Notes: generated from the sequence alone by a model not told the origin. Counted from the stretch's first letter, positions 52,308-63,180 are shown. The stretch is DNA of 64,000 nucleotides from Plantago ovata (GCA_028274465.1 CM051458.1:52317253-52381252); one strand, 5' to 3'. Numbers and translations: made by a program.

Positions 52308-53059
52308 TCATAGGGTTGAAATATGTCCAGTCCGCATGTACGAACTGGAGCGGTCTAAGAGCGCGACAAAGCATCATAGGCCGTCCCTCAAGGGGCACGA
52401 CCACACCCAAGTATGTCACTAAGGTGTGGATCGACCAACACAGGGTCCGACCATCACTGGGAAGACAACCCTCAAAATAAGCTCCTCACAAGGACAAATC
52501 TGCCAGTGGGCTCGAGGAGCATCTCCCGGGCTCGAGGAGACCTTACGTCAAGGTAACGCTCCTTGACAGAAACTGAGCAGGACACTACTCGCATCATCCA
52601 CGCACAAGGAAGGCACGAGGACCCCAGAGCGACCAGCCATGGTTGCTCTCTTGGGCCAAGGCCCACGGACCTCCTTAATGGGCCTGGGCCGAGGAAGGCC
52701 TCAATCCTATCCGTACACGTGGCGTGATCCTACATGACCGGAAGTTGAAAGGCCTCAAGTATATAAAGGCTTCATTTACTCCTCAACAGTAAGCATTAAT
52801 GACACCACACGAGCACCACTTTCACTACTCATACTAGGGAAGCCTCACAACTCCCTACTCGTAAAGTCGCCTCTCCGGTCTGATACCTTACAGACCGGGC
52901 AAGAGACACTAACCCCCCCTCTAGTCTATTTCAGGTACGAAGAAGCTACAAGAAGGTTCACCTCCTATCTTAGAGGAACACTACAAGAAGAAGAACTAGA
53001 ATGACTTAGACTAGCGACTCATTGCGAACTTAGAAAGAAACACGAATTACCCTTCAACA
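52308..53059 (+). repeat. Tat element 3' LTR
   Basis: 752 bp. It differs from the 5' LTR at only a few places found on reading: its first bases are TCATAG instead of TGTTAG, GGTCC/GGGCC, CTAGCC/CTATCC, and one added G in GACCGGAAG. No clear polypurine tract precedes it. TATA box at 52760-52767. Confidence 0.9.
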
Positions 53060-53064
53060 CGGTG

Positions 53065-53389
53065 GTCTAAAGGTCCAACAATAAGGTTCGCTGGTGGAGG
53101 CTTTGGTTCTACTCAAGGCTATGGTGATGTGAAGTTAGGGTGCATCACTATTTCTGGTGTTCTTTATGTCAAAAATCTTAAGTTTAACCTTTTCAACATG
53201 AGTCAGTTTGCTGACAAAGGTTACTTCATCAAAATTAAAAGTGATGAATGCAAACTTATTGACTTTGAGACAAAGAAGGTAATCATGGTTGCTAGAAGAT
53301 TAGGAGGTCTTTATACCGTAGATTTGTCTTCAACAATCACTGAAAAATGCCTTATCTCAGAACATGATTGCCTTGCTGAAAAAGCATGA
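53065..53389 (+). pseudogene. SIRE-A protease, C-terminal part
   Basis: It resumes SIRE-A pol after the Tat element: TIRFAGGGFGS-like text, then MKLGCITISGVLYVKNLKFN, matching SIRE-B 17350-17560. Unlike SIRE-B it keeps the frame through DFETKKVIMVARRLGGLYTV, then stops at 53389 after LAEKA because of a shift. Confidence 0.82.
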
Positions 53390-53844
53390 TTATGGCATAA
53401 ACAAACAAGTCACCTAAACTTCAAGATGTTGAATAAGCTATCTAAAAAGGCACTTGTAGTTGGATTACCTAAGGTTACTTTTAAGAAGGATGGTGTTTGC
53501 ACTGCATGTCAGCAAGGTAAGCAAACCAAAACTTCTTTCAAGAACAAGGCAGTACCGTCAACTACAAAAACTTTACAACTCTTTCACATGGACTTGTTTG
53601 AATCTTCTTCAACAAGCTATGCTGGTAAGAAGTATGGTCTGGTGGTGGTAGATGATTATTCAAGGTTCACTTGGGTAATTTTCATCAAACACAAGTCTGA
53701 AACAAGGACTGAAATACCTAACTTGCTGAATAAGCTTGAAGTCATGAAAAATGACAAGGTAAAAATCATCAGAACTGACCATGGTACTGAGTGTGTAAAC
53801 CAGTACACAACTGAGTATTGCACCTCTAAGGGCATACAACATCA
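53390..53844 (+). pseudogene. SIRE-A pre-integrase and integrase start
   Basis: The frame 53426-53844 has the zinc-binding CTACQQGKQTKTSF and the integrase core start FHMDLFESSS, VVVDDYSRFTWVIFIKHKSE and IIRTDHGTE, i.e. the first two acidic residues. TR-GAG-2 interrupts at IQHQL (TSD GTTAT 53845-53849). The third residue (Glu) lies after the insertion. Confidence 0.85.
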
Positions 53845-53849
53845 GTTAT

Positions 53850-55050
53850 TGATGAACCGGAATTTGTCAGATTCTAATTAATCAAATAAATTTGTATTTA
53901 GCCAAAGGCAATTCACAACTACAACGAAAACCGTAGTGTAATCGTAAATAACCTCGAGTGTCGATCTCTAAGGACCATAACTAGCTTTATCTAATCTAAC
54001 TTAAACTATAAAATCAACAGACGACTTAGCATAGGTTTTTCTTATCAGATAATGGAAGTTAGTGATAGTATGATCATTCAAAGCATAGCAGGTTAATAAT
54101 CATGCATGAAGTACCCGATCGTTTTTCATAAAGATCTTTGATCAATGAATTGTCCAATGTGTTCCGTTGTTATTCAACACTACGAAGATAGAGGGCTTAG
54201 ATAGATTAAAGAAATAAAGCAATAACTCAAAGTCTGATACGCTTTACCGCCATCAGCATAATTATTAACCCTTCGCTAAGAAATCACATACTATCACCAA
54301 TGATAGATTTAGCTACTCATAGATGGCATGCAATCAACAGAAATCATAGCAAGATTGAATGAAAACATGTTGAAAGATAAATAAATATGAATAGAAAAAA
54401 TTGCAAGATACAATGTTACCGAAGGTTGTCAATCTCCGAAGAATCGCGATCTCACAAGCTCCAAATCGATAAGAAAAAGTGTCTCCTAAGCTAAGAATTC
54501 CCAGAACAGGCTCTGGAGAATTCTCCCCTAAAACTAATGAGAAAGGTATGAAAAAAGGTCTGAGAAAGTATGAAAAACGGAGAAAACTGAGCAACTATAT
54601 ATAGGGGTTCGGAAGGTGTGGGGCGAGTCGCCCCACACACCGGGCGAATCGCCTGGTGTGGGGTGAACCGCCCCACGTCCCGAGCGAATTGCCAGGGAGC
54701 TCCAGCCACCTTGGACGCGTTTTCGACGCATTTTTGGATTTCTTTTCCTTTTCGGACTCGGTTTTTGCCTTCTAGTGACTTTTTAGCCTTCAGACTCGAC
54801 CTCTAGACTTCAAATCCTATCCGGAATCTTCTAGATATTCCGAAAATATCCCCGGAACACCAATTCTTCGTTCTCTTCAATATAATTGCCCGGAAAATCA
54901 CGTTTTTCACCCAAAACCTGTAAAATGCAAACTAAAGGGAAACGTGACACTATTCTAATAAAATGCATTAAAATATAGCTAAATTAACATAAAGGATAGC
55001 TAAAATAGGTGAAAAAGACTAGAATGAAAGTGTAAAATACACGTTCATCA
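53850..55050 (-). repeat. TR-GAG-2 3' LTR
   Basis: 1201 bp, TGATGAACCGG to CGTTCATCA. TATATATA at 54596-54603, with a GTGTGGGGCG-agt-CGCCCCACAC hairpin at 54616-54638 and related half-palindromes through about 54700. PPT-like sequence follows at 55051. Confidence 0.92.
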
Positions 55051-56460
55051 AACTCCCCAAACCGAACCTTTGCTTGTCCTCAAGAAACTAAGCTAGACTC
55101 TAATGCAAAAAACAATGCAACACAAAAAATGGAGTTTCATGCCAAATCAAATGAACTAATCCATTGAATCTATCAAAAAACATATGAGCACAAACCATAC
55201 AAATCATAACATGGATATTGGTTGAAGAATGCCTCGATTGACTCATACACATTCACATAAGCACTTATGTCAAACAAGATAGTCTCTCGTAACATTCTCT
55301 ACCTGGACCTAGTCAGTGACGACGTAATGAAACATGTTAAAATACGAATGGTTGTCCCCGTGCCTATGAAACTAAGGACTTACTACTGTTCACCAAGTTA
55401 AGACTTTTCCTCAAAGAGGTCGAACCAATACTGGCTCTCATCAAACGAAGGAGGGTTCCCTAAAAAAGATAACACTCCCCTATTCTACCCATCTCTCAAG
55501 CAAAGGCTTAAGCTATTCACCACTTTCTGAATGGCAGGATGAGGGTGGTCTAGAACAGATGACACTCAAACAAACAAAAGACAAAAAATTACAACACGAT
55601 TACGAACATTACAAAAATTGAAAAATGAGACAACACTTTGCTAAACTGCTTTTTGGCTTTTTTTTGGACCCTTCCTTGCTTTTTTGGGGTCTTTTTCTTA
55701 TTTTTTTTCTTTTTCAGATTTTTTCTTTTTTTCTGGAATTTTTCTTTTCTCTTTTTTTCGATTTTTTTTTTTACCCAGCAGTAGCACAACGAAAAAGAAA
55801 GTAAAATGACTCACAACACACACTAAAAATTGAAAAACAAGTCTAATGATAGCGTAACCCCCTCCCCAAACCTATTCGAAAGAATAGGTTGCAAACAAAG
55901 GATCACACAATCTCACACTACCTCCTTCCTAGGCATTTAGCAATCTCAAAGTAAGGTGAAGACTTGTTGCCTCTTAGGTACATAATTACAAGGGAAAACA
56001 ACCATAAGATCCTAACATGCATCATCCTATTATAAAGGCCTTCGTGAACCGCAGTAGAGAAAACACCACTAAGTGATGTCGAGACTACCAAGCTTAACTA
56101 AGTGCAATACATAAATGTGAGAAGCCAAGCGAGAAAAACCTCAAACAAATTCATAGAGATGAAGCATATGATTAATGTCATAATTACTTAATCTACCAAA
56201 TAAAAAAGTTCAAAAAATTTGGCAATAATCTCCACATAAAACATGCAAGAATATCCTAGGATGAAAGTAGTGTATGCAACTAAATGCTAAGAAAGCGGTA
56301 AACGTGCAAATGCAAATGGATAAAACATGCAAGGTACTCTACTCATCCTATCAATGCCAAGCTCCAAACTAACAACACTAGTTCACTTAAATCCCATCCC
56401 CCCTCATGAATTTAAAGCTAGTCCCTAGCAGTAAGAAAATGAGGAAATAAGATGTGATAC
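55051..56460 (-). other. TR-GAG-2 3' noncoding region (shared with TR-GAG-1)
   Basis: 1.4 kb similar to 33940-35230: PPT-like start, pyrimidine tract at about 55655-55775, and one hairpin/PPT module at 55861-55890. No gene is seen. Confidence 0.7.
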
Positions 56461-57330
56461 TAGATGTTACCGCGTGGTTTGGCCTCGGTCGGCTGAGTAC
56501 GCTGGATGTAAGGTATTGAGATTGCTCGAGGGCCCTTATTGGTTATCATCGGAGCTCGTGTGGGTGGTGGTAGTTCTAGTAATAGATTGGATAGGACCAA
56601 CTCCTCCATCAGTATTCATGGCATCCTCATTGTCCCTATTGTCTTCATTGTCACCACCATCATCAATAGTAGAATTGTAGTGTCTTCATTGTCGAAGAGA
56701 ATCCTCAAGATTATCCGCTGCAGTTATGGGATCTTCCATCCGGTATCTCTCTAATAGCCTGTGAACTGTTGAAGGGGAAAGAGTTGTGCTCTTAGAGTCT
56801 CCCTCTCCAACGTTTTACACCACATGGAAGTTACAGTAAGCTGCTCGGATACTCAGAGGTCTTCTTCTTCTTTGCCCAATGTTGCCCACATTCTCTACGG
56901 TTGATGCTCCCGATGTCTATATGGCGCTCCCTTTAAAGGCAGTCGAGGGGCACCCCAAAGACGGGCTGGGTGTCCATGTCATTATGTTTTGGAATCAAGT
57001 TAGTGATTCGGAACTTCATCACCACTGTGGACTCAAGACTGAATTGGTTGTGGCGAGGCCGCCCCGGTACCTTCCTATTCACTCGAACCTTGCAGTCCTT
57101 GTGACAGATTGCTATCGTAATATTGGTTTCACTCCCTTCAGTGGTACGTGAATAGACATAAGAGTGCTCACTCCTGGTGGATTCTCGTTCCTCCTCATTG
57201 ATAAACCGCGACGTTGTTGCAAGAGCCCATGGCTCGAACACACTTCTACCGAGATCACTCTCCTTGACATGGTTGTAATCGATCCGCCTCCAATACTTCA
57301 TTGTAGCCAAACGGGAGTACTCCTCTCCCT
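56461..57330 (-). pseudogene. TR-GAG-2 decayed third coding stretch, function unknown
   Basis: The frame 57310-56933 (125 residues) reads MKYWRRIDYNHVKESDLGRS, FINEEERESTRSEHSYVYS, ITIAICHKDCKVRVNRKVPG and ESTVVMKFRITNLIPKHNDM. After its stop, shifted frames carry HRLLERYRMEDPITAADN and an acidic Asp/Asn-rich tail before about 56550. Composition looks like real, decaying protein. I do not recognise it; it could be a remnant of an Athila third ORF or a captured host fragment. The region is absent from TR-GAG-1. Confidence 0.45.
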
Positions 57331-58400
57331 TTGTGGCATGGTTCCTACAAACAGCAATTAGTACCTCGTATGATACAAAACAGATTTATGCATATGCAAA
57401 TGTAAGAGTGAAATTCACGAGTGATAATCAACAATCGAACTCCTCAAAATCCTCCATGTCTAATCTAGCTACCAATCATGCAACACACAAACATAACTTC
57501 GACATGTACATATCACATTATGCTCGTGCTAGACAACCAATAGCCTTAAATCATAAGGCTCAATTCATACCATAGTAGCGAAAATTCTAGCATCATAAAT
57601 CCTCAAACTTATCAATTATGCATTCTACCATCATGTCCATCATTATCACATCAGTAAATACAATCATATGTATGGAATCGAAGGAAAATAAACATTGCAT
57701 AACGAGATATAGACATCTAGTAGCAAAATTCTCAAACCAACAAACCAAGCATAATTGAACATGCAATTGATGGTGAATAACGTTTCTAATCACACAAACA
57801 ACCAACCCATACATCATATAAGCCTAATTGAAGCATAAATCAGAAAACCCCCAAATTTGAAAAATTAGGGTTCATGTGAAGATACTTCAGATCTGAAAAA
57901 TGAATGCACTAGAGTGAAAGTTGTTCGGATGAAAAAAACGAGCACGTAATGGGCTTCGATTGAAGCTAAAGAACACAAAATTTGATGGAAGATTGAAAGT
58001 TTTATGAAAGATTGAAGAACTTTCGATTTTTTTCGGATTTTGGGGAGTAAAAGAGTGAAAAGGAGGAGAAAATGAGGAAATAGGGGGTTGTCTCCCGTTT
58101 TTAACTTTCAGGTACTACGGGGCGAATCGCCCCACATGTGGGGCGAATCACCCCCCACGTCTAGAGAATGCGGAGCTCTCTGGACATGTGGGGCGATTCG
58201 TCCCCCACCTCCAGAGGTGGGGAGACGAAATCTTCCGAAAAAACTCAGTTTTTAATCCCCGAAAACCATTTTACTCATAAAACCACTCGAAAAAGTTCAC
58301 TCAAACATAAACATAAGCACAAACGACACAGAGACGAACAAATTCACATAAGAAAAGCAAATTGTTCAATGAATGAATGCATGCAATAAAACGGTCAAAA
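57331..58400 (-). other. TR-GAG-2 region upstream of the third coding stretch
   Basis: About 1 kb of A/T-rich sequence with no clear gene. At 58119-58133 lies GGGGCGAATCGCCCC, followed by more GGGGCGA/TCGCCCC half-sites to about 58215, the same motif found upstream of the LTR TATA boxes. Confidence 0.5.
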
Positions 58401-58410
58401 GCGGTAAAAA

Positions 58411-58437
58411 CTCCGGGTTGCCTCCCGGATAGCGCCA
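58411..58437 (-). other. Conserved hairpin after TR-GAG-2 protease
   Basis: CTCCGGGTTGCCTCCCGG and the following GATAGCGCCATTGTTTA are shared with 35434-35460 in TR-GAG-1. On the element strand it forms CCGGG-aggcaa-CCCGG. Confidence 0.6.
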
Positions 58438-58670
58438 TTGTTTATAGTCTTTGACTCGACTCCTTCTTGCGCCTAGCTCTTCTTTTTTAGGGTACTAGAC
58501 TTCCCCTTCATGGATGTCCTCCTCATGCCACGAACCTGTGAATGAGAGTGAACATAGACAGCAAGACCAAAATAGTTAACAATGTGAGAAGCATCGAAGT
58601 GATTATGTGGATCAGATATGGCTCGCAACACATGTTGCTTTCCATCCACCTCAATGGTGCAAGTCCTTCA

Positions 58671-59218
58671 CTAGATGTCTATCACGGAGCGTAGTTTAGT
58701 CAAGAATGTTCTCCCCAAGAGAACAACATCCCCCATCCCAGGTGTAGACGCCGACATAACTACAAAATTGGTGTACACAGAAGCTTCACCAATCTTAACC
58801 AATACGTTCTTCACAATGCCTTCGAGTCTCACAAAGGATCCATCCGCCAATTGCACAATAGCCTTATGCTCAGATAGTTTTCCAAGGCTACTCTTCTCGA
58901 ACACATTCATTGGGAGCACATTAGAGTAAGATCCCGTATCCAGTGTAGCACGAACATCTTCAAGTTCACCAATCCCGACCTTAACATCGAAACTTTGAGG
59001 GATTGGCTCGGATCCTCTTGCTCCTCTTCACTCTCGTCAGAACCAAGGTCCTTCTCTTCTTCCTTGGCTAGTGGGGGTTCCTCATCCTTGCAATGCTCAC
59101 ACTTAGCAACCTTCTTGATGTTGATTTCAACAGGGAAGATCACCCACCAAGGTAATGGACATCGACTTCTCAGTGTTGCTAGGCAGCTTCCCTTGCTCCC
59201 TACATGCTCCACGGTCAA
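58671..59218 (-). pseudogene. TR-GAG-2 protease
   Basis: Two frames: 59218-58907 carries the acidic linker CEHCKDEEPPLAKEEEKDLG and then shifts; 58919-58671 carries VQLADGSFVRLEGIVKNVLV and DVVLLGRTFLTKLRSVIDI. The active-site triad lies between, around 58925-58945, split by the shift. A stop follows DI, where TR-GAG-1 reads on for about 50 residues. It is inactive as it stands. Confidence 0.78.
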
Positions 59219-59927
59219 TCAACTCTTGCATCTTTTGATGGGCAAGCCTAGAGCTCTCTTCCAATCGATCAAGCCTCGCCCTAGTCTTCTCGGCATCTTC
59301 TTCATAACGTTTAAGAAAACTTTGGGTGTGATCAACCATCTTTTGCAAGTTCTCCATGAGTAGAGCCGTCTTCGACTTCGGTTGCTCTTTTGGAGCGGGA
59401 TTTTCACAGTGATCATTACCATAGTTAAGCCTACTACGGTCTTGGTTAGGGCCATAAGTTTGGCTAGCCGGTGCGTATCCTTGATTGTTCCGGAACCCTC
59501 TTCTCCAAAATCCACCTCGAGGATTCCTACCATCTTGTCCGTAGCTAGCTTCTTGAGTACCAAATTCCGTAGCAAAGGCTTCCTCTTGGCCTCCTTGAAC
59601 CCAATTGCCATCATCATACGCAAGCTCCGATCTACACATATGAGCTCCATGCCCATAGTTCTTGCATATTCGGAAAACCTCGTTTGACATGGCTGTTCCT
59701 GCGAAGTTCTTGAGGACTTGTTTCAACTCATTGGTAAAGCACTCGAATCGATCCCCATTCCCCCCATACATAGGGGCCTCTTGAGTAGGCGGAGCTTCAG
59801 GTCCATGTCTCCTAACCATTGCTCTTGGATCCTTGAATTGCAAACCCTTAGCAAGCCTTTCGAAAACCGCCCAGACGACTTTCGCGGTTTCCTCCCAAAT
59901 ATTGCCACGGCATTGGAAATCCACCAC
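59127..59927 (-). pseudogene. TR-GAG-2 gag C-terminal domain
   Basis: 266 residues continuing gag from VVDFQCRGNIWEETAKVVWA. The zinc knuckle reads FRICKNYGHGAHMC: the first zinc-binding Cys of TR-GAG-1 is Phe here. A long G/R/N-rich insert follows (EEAFATEFGTQEASYGQDGR), absent from TR-GAG-1, then a coiled coil. It ends by a shift at the protease junction. It retains the frame that TR-GAG-1 lost at about 36590. Confidence 0.82.
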
Positions 59928-59963
59928 TTGTTGGTTCTCGAAGGTTAGTCCATTGTAGAAGTG

Positions 59964-60632
59964 TTAGACAAGATTCGAAAGCTCAAAACCATGGTGTGGG
60001 TATCTGTTCATGAGGTCTTGGAACCTCTCAAACGCGGTGTAGATGGTCTCATCATAGTCTTGTTTGAACCCAGTGATTTGCGCCTTAAACGCGGTAGTCA
60101 AGGTGTGAGGGAAGTATTTCTCCATGAATGCTGAAAAAACCTTTTCCCAAGTGTCCAGCGATCCCGCCGATAGAGAACTCAACCATGACTTGGCTCTGTC
60201 GCCAAGTCCCATAGCAAAAACCTTCATTCTCAGCTCATCCGTTGTTATTTCAGCTCGGGGTCGTGGGAGTTGGTTGACGAAATCATCGATATCGTGCAAG
60301 TACCACATCACATCTTCCCTAGCTAAGCCATAGAACCTCGTAAGTTGTTGGAATGCGTGGTTCTTGATTTCCAGATCTCGAGCTGCCGACGAAAGAACAA
60401 TCGCCGGTCCCCTCATACAATCCTTGGAGGGTTGAACCCATGCTTTCAGTGGTCTAGCTTCTGCCATTCTGTCGATTTCCTTGAAAAGACTGTGTAGAGA
60501 TTCAGAGAAATCGGTATCCTCTATTTCCTCTAGTTCACGTCTTTGAAGTAGTCGCCTTCTTTGGTGGTAGACTCTGTCGATTTCAGCGATTGGATCAGCA
60601 AGCGGTGTTCCCCTAGATCGTGTACTACGCAT
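59964..60632 (-). pseudogene. TR-GAG-2 gag N-terminal domain
   Basis: 222 residues from MRSTRSRGTPLADPIAEIDR, extending about 60 residues further N-terminal than TR-GAG-1. The same gag domain follows: MRGPAIVLSSAARDLEIKNH, SAFMEKYFPHTLTTAFKAQ, TIYTAFERFQDLMNRYPHHG. It ends at a stop after LSNLV where TR-GAG-1 has Gln; the frame resumes directly in the 59927-59127 segment. Confidence 0.85.
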
Positions 60633-60754
60633 ACACTATATGTAACAAGCTAGAAAGGAGTATCAGAGAGATTAAATAGAAAAAACAAAAACTACTAAAA
60701 CTAGGAATTGAATGCTGAAAATATAAATAAGCTAAACAGAAAAAAGGAGTATAG

Positions 60755-60772
60755 TCCCCGGCAGCGGCGCCA
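60755..60772 (-). other. TR-GAG-2 primer binding site (tRNA-Asp)
   Basis: TCCCCGGCAGCGGCGCCA on the plus strand differs from the tRNA-Asp end and the TR-GAG-1 site at one base (A to G). Confidence 0.82.
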
Positions 60773-60775
60773 ATT

Positions 60776-61967
60776 TGATGAACCGGAATTTGTCAGATTC
60801 TAATTAATCAAATAAATTTGTATTTAGCCAAATGCAATTCACAACTACAACGAAAACCGTAGTGTAGTAGTAAAATAACCTCGAGTGTCGATCTCTAAGG
60901 ACTATAACTAGCTTTATCTAATCTAACTTAAACTATAAAGTCAACAGACGACTTAGCACAGGTTTTTCTTATCAGATAATGAAAGTTAGTGATAGTATGA
61001 TCATTCAAAGCATAGCAGGTTAATAATCATGCATGAAGTACCCGATCGTTTTGCATTGAGATCTTTGATCAATGAATTGTCCAATGTGTTCCGTTATTAT
61101 TCAACACTACAAAGATAGAGGGCTTAGATAGATCAAAGAAATAAAGCAATAACTCAAAGTCTGATTCGCTTTACCGCCATCTGCATAATTATTAACCCTT
61201 CGCTAAGAAATCACATACTATCACCAACGATAGATTTAGCTATTCATAGATGGCATGCAATCAACAGAAATCATAGCAAGATTGAATGAAAACATGTTGC
61301 AAGATAAATCAATATGAATAGAAAAAATTGCCAGATACAATGTTATCGAAGGTTGTCAATCTCCGAAGAATCGCGATCTCACAAGCTCCAAATCGATAAG
61401 AAAAAGTGTCTCCTAAGCTAAGAATTCCTAGAACAGGCTCTGGAGAATTCTCCCCTAAAACTAATGAGAAAGGTATGAAAAAAGGTCCGAGAAAGTATGA
61501 AAAACGGAGAAAATTGAGCAACTATATATAGGGGTTCGGAAGGTGTGGGGCGAGTCGCCCCACACACCGGGTGTATCGCCTGGTGTGGGGCGAACCGCCC
61601 CACATTCCGGGCGAATCGCCCGGGAGCTCCGGCCGGCCTTGGACGCGTTTTTAGATTTCTTTTCCTTTTCGGACTCGGTTTTTTCCTTCTAGTGACCTTT
61701 TAGCCTTCAGACTCGACCCCTAGACTTCAAATCCTATCCGAAATCTTCTAGATACTCCAAAAATGTCTCCGGAACACCAATTCTTCGTTCTCTTCAATAT
61801 AATTGCTCGGAAAACCACGTTTTTCACCCAAAACCTATAAAATGCAAACTAAAGGGAAACGTGACACTATTCTAATAAAATGCATTAAAATATACCTAAA
61901 TTAACATAGATGATAGATAAAATTGGTGAAAAAGACTCGAATGAAAGTATAAAATACACGTTCATCA
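60776..61967 (-). repeat. TR-GAG-2 5' LTR
   Basis: 1192 bp. TATATATA at 61523-61530 and hairpin arms GTGTGGGGCG/CGCCCCACAC at 61543-61552 and 61556-61565. Confidence 0.92.
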
Positions 61968-61972
61968 GTTAT

Positions 61973-62601
61973 CCTCAGTAAGGACACCTCAACAAAATGG
62001 TGTTGCTGAAGGAAGAATCGTACCCTTATGGAAGCAGCTAGAACAGTGCTTGCTGACACTGAAATAAGTGAAGCTTATTGGGTTGAAGCGATTAATACCG
62101 TCTCCTATACTCAGAATAGATATTTGATAACTAAGGAATACAACAAAAGTCTCTATGAGTTATTTGTTTGAAGACCTCCTAACATCACTCATCTAAGAGT
62201 ATTTGGTATTAAATGTTTTGTTCTTAACAATGGTAGAGAATATTTAAGGACATTTCAACCAAAGGCAGATGAAGCGATATTTCTTGGTTACTCCTTACAT
62301 AGCAAAGCTTATAGAATTGACAACAAAAAAGAACAAAACATTGAAGAATCAGTGCATGTTGTATTCTATGAAAAGACACAAGGAGTTCCCGCTGAAGAAG
62401 AAATATCAGATTAAGAAACTACTCATACACTAGCACAGAACTGAATCCAATGCTGGAAATGTTAAATCTATTGAACTTAATGATGATTCTGACAATGACA
62501 CTCCAACTCCAAGTCATGTCAAGATAAATGTAGTTCATGATAAGGAATTCCCGGCTAATGACGCAGTTGCTCCAGATGTTGCTAAAACTACGCAACCCCC
62601 T
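61973..62601 (+). pseudogene. SIRE-A integrase C-terminal part
   Basis: It resumes after TR-GAG-2 with the SSVRTPQQNGVAE text (third acidic residue). Stops and shifts follow: a base is lost right after GTTGCTGAA at 62010, and a TGA interrupts FVGRPP near 62170. FLGYSLHSKAYRI-like and SVHVVFYE blocks are recognisable. It is decayed more than SIRE-B. Confidence 0.8.
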
Positions 62602-63175
62602 GTGTCTGTTGATGAGTTATCTCAACCCAGCAATGATGAACAAGTAGTTTCTGATGAGCCTATTTCAGTAGAGACACAACTAGATACCAGTAGTACTGAA
62701 CAAATACATGCTGAAGAGTCACATGCTGAAACGCAAACATATCCAGATCCAAAGAGCAGAAAACCTGTTAACAAATGGATTAGAGATCATCCCTCTAAGG
62801 ATATGATTGGTGATATTGACAAACGCAAGTGACTAGATCGAAAGAATATACCAATCAAGAACTTGCTGAAGAAGCAATTGTTGTTGAGGTAGAAGCTTTG
62901 TTCTCTTGCTTTGTTTCAGAAATTGAGCCCAAAACCATAGAAGAAGCTTTAAAGCATTCTGAATGGATCAAGACAATGCAAGAAGAACTGGATCAATTTG
63001 AAAGGAACAAAGTCTGGAAACTTGTACCTTTTGCTGAAGGAAAGAAAGCAATTGGTACAAAATGGGTGTTCAGAAACAAGCTGATTAAGTCTGGTGAAGT
63101 AACAAGGAACAAAGCATGTTTAGTTGCTCAAGGTTATTGCCAGACTGAAGGATTGGATTATGATGAGTCTTATGC
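62602..63175 (+). pseudogene. SIRE-A hinge and reverse transcriptase start
   Basis: The frame 62602-62832 is the acidic hinge (VDELSQPSNDEQVVSD, KPVNKWIRDHPSKDMIGDI). The frame 62829-63175 begins [62 protein letters not shown]. Compared with SIRE-B, ACL replaces ARL. TR-GAG-3 interrupts just before the VARLDAIR block, so the catalytic YVDD is not in the window. Confidence 0.82.
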
Positions 63176-63180
63176 AACAG

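Larger units (their letters stand above)
39399..53059 (+). mobile_element. Tat-type Ty3/gypsy retrotransposon with dual RNase H and antisense gene
   Basis: 13.66 kb with LTRs of 751 and 752 bp and TSD CGGTG (39394-39398, 53060-53064). Plus strand: primer site, gag, protease, RT, RNase H, a second archaeal-type RNase H, integrase. Minus strand, 51600 to 47441: a spliced gene with its own TATA box. A second RNase H and antisense third ORFs mark the Tat lineage (Retand/Grande-like). The LTRs differ at only a few sites, so insertion was recent, yet pol has one stop and gag one frameshift. Confidence 0.93.
53850..61967 (-). mobile_element. TR-GAG-2: second gag-protease-only element
   Basis: LTRs of 1201 bp (53850-55050) and 1192 bp (60776-61967), TSD GTTAT (53845-53849, 61968-61972). 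Layout as TR-GAG-1 (tRNA-Asp primer site, gag, protease, noncoding region with shared modules), but its region downstream of protease is about 2 kb longer (56230-58400), holding a decayed extra coding stretch with promoter-like palindromes. No RT or integrase. Coding frames have three or more lesions and LTRs differ more than in TR-GAG-1, so it is older. Confidence 0.9.
10576..63180 (+). mobile_element. SIRE-A: Sirevirus (Ty1/copia) split by five nested insertions
   Basis: The surviving pieces are 10576-13038, 31651-32680, 38688-39398, 53065-53849 and 61973-63180, which read continuously across the insertions relative to SIRE-B. They give 5' LTR, tRNA-Met primer site, gag, protease, integrase and the start of RT, about 6.2 kb. 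Each internal breakpoint except the last is proven by a 5-bp TSD. The rest of pol, the region beyond pol and the 3' LTR are past the window end. Coding parts carry frameshifts and a damaged zinc knuckle. The left flank AATTT is a candidate TSD. Confidence 0.92.

Noticed and set aside
51666..52313. Long plus-strand frames of 215 and 191 residues and a minus-strand frame over the same place
   Set aside because: They exist only because a 66-bp repeat (22 codons) keeps any open frame open four times. The residues are pure repeats of one 22-residue unit with no family match.
59382..59687. Plus-strand frames opposite TR-GAG gag and protease (also 35605-35952, 36413-36961)
   Set aside because: They are complements of gag-protease codons and show no features of their own.
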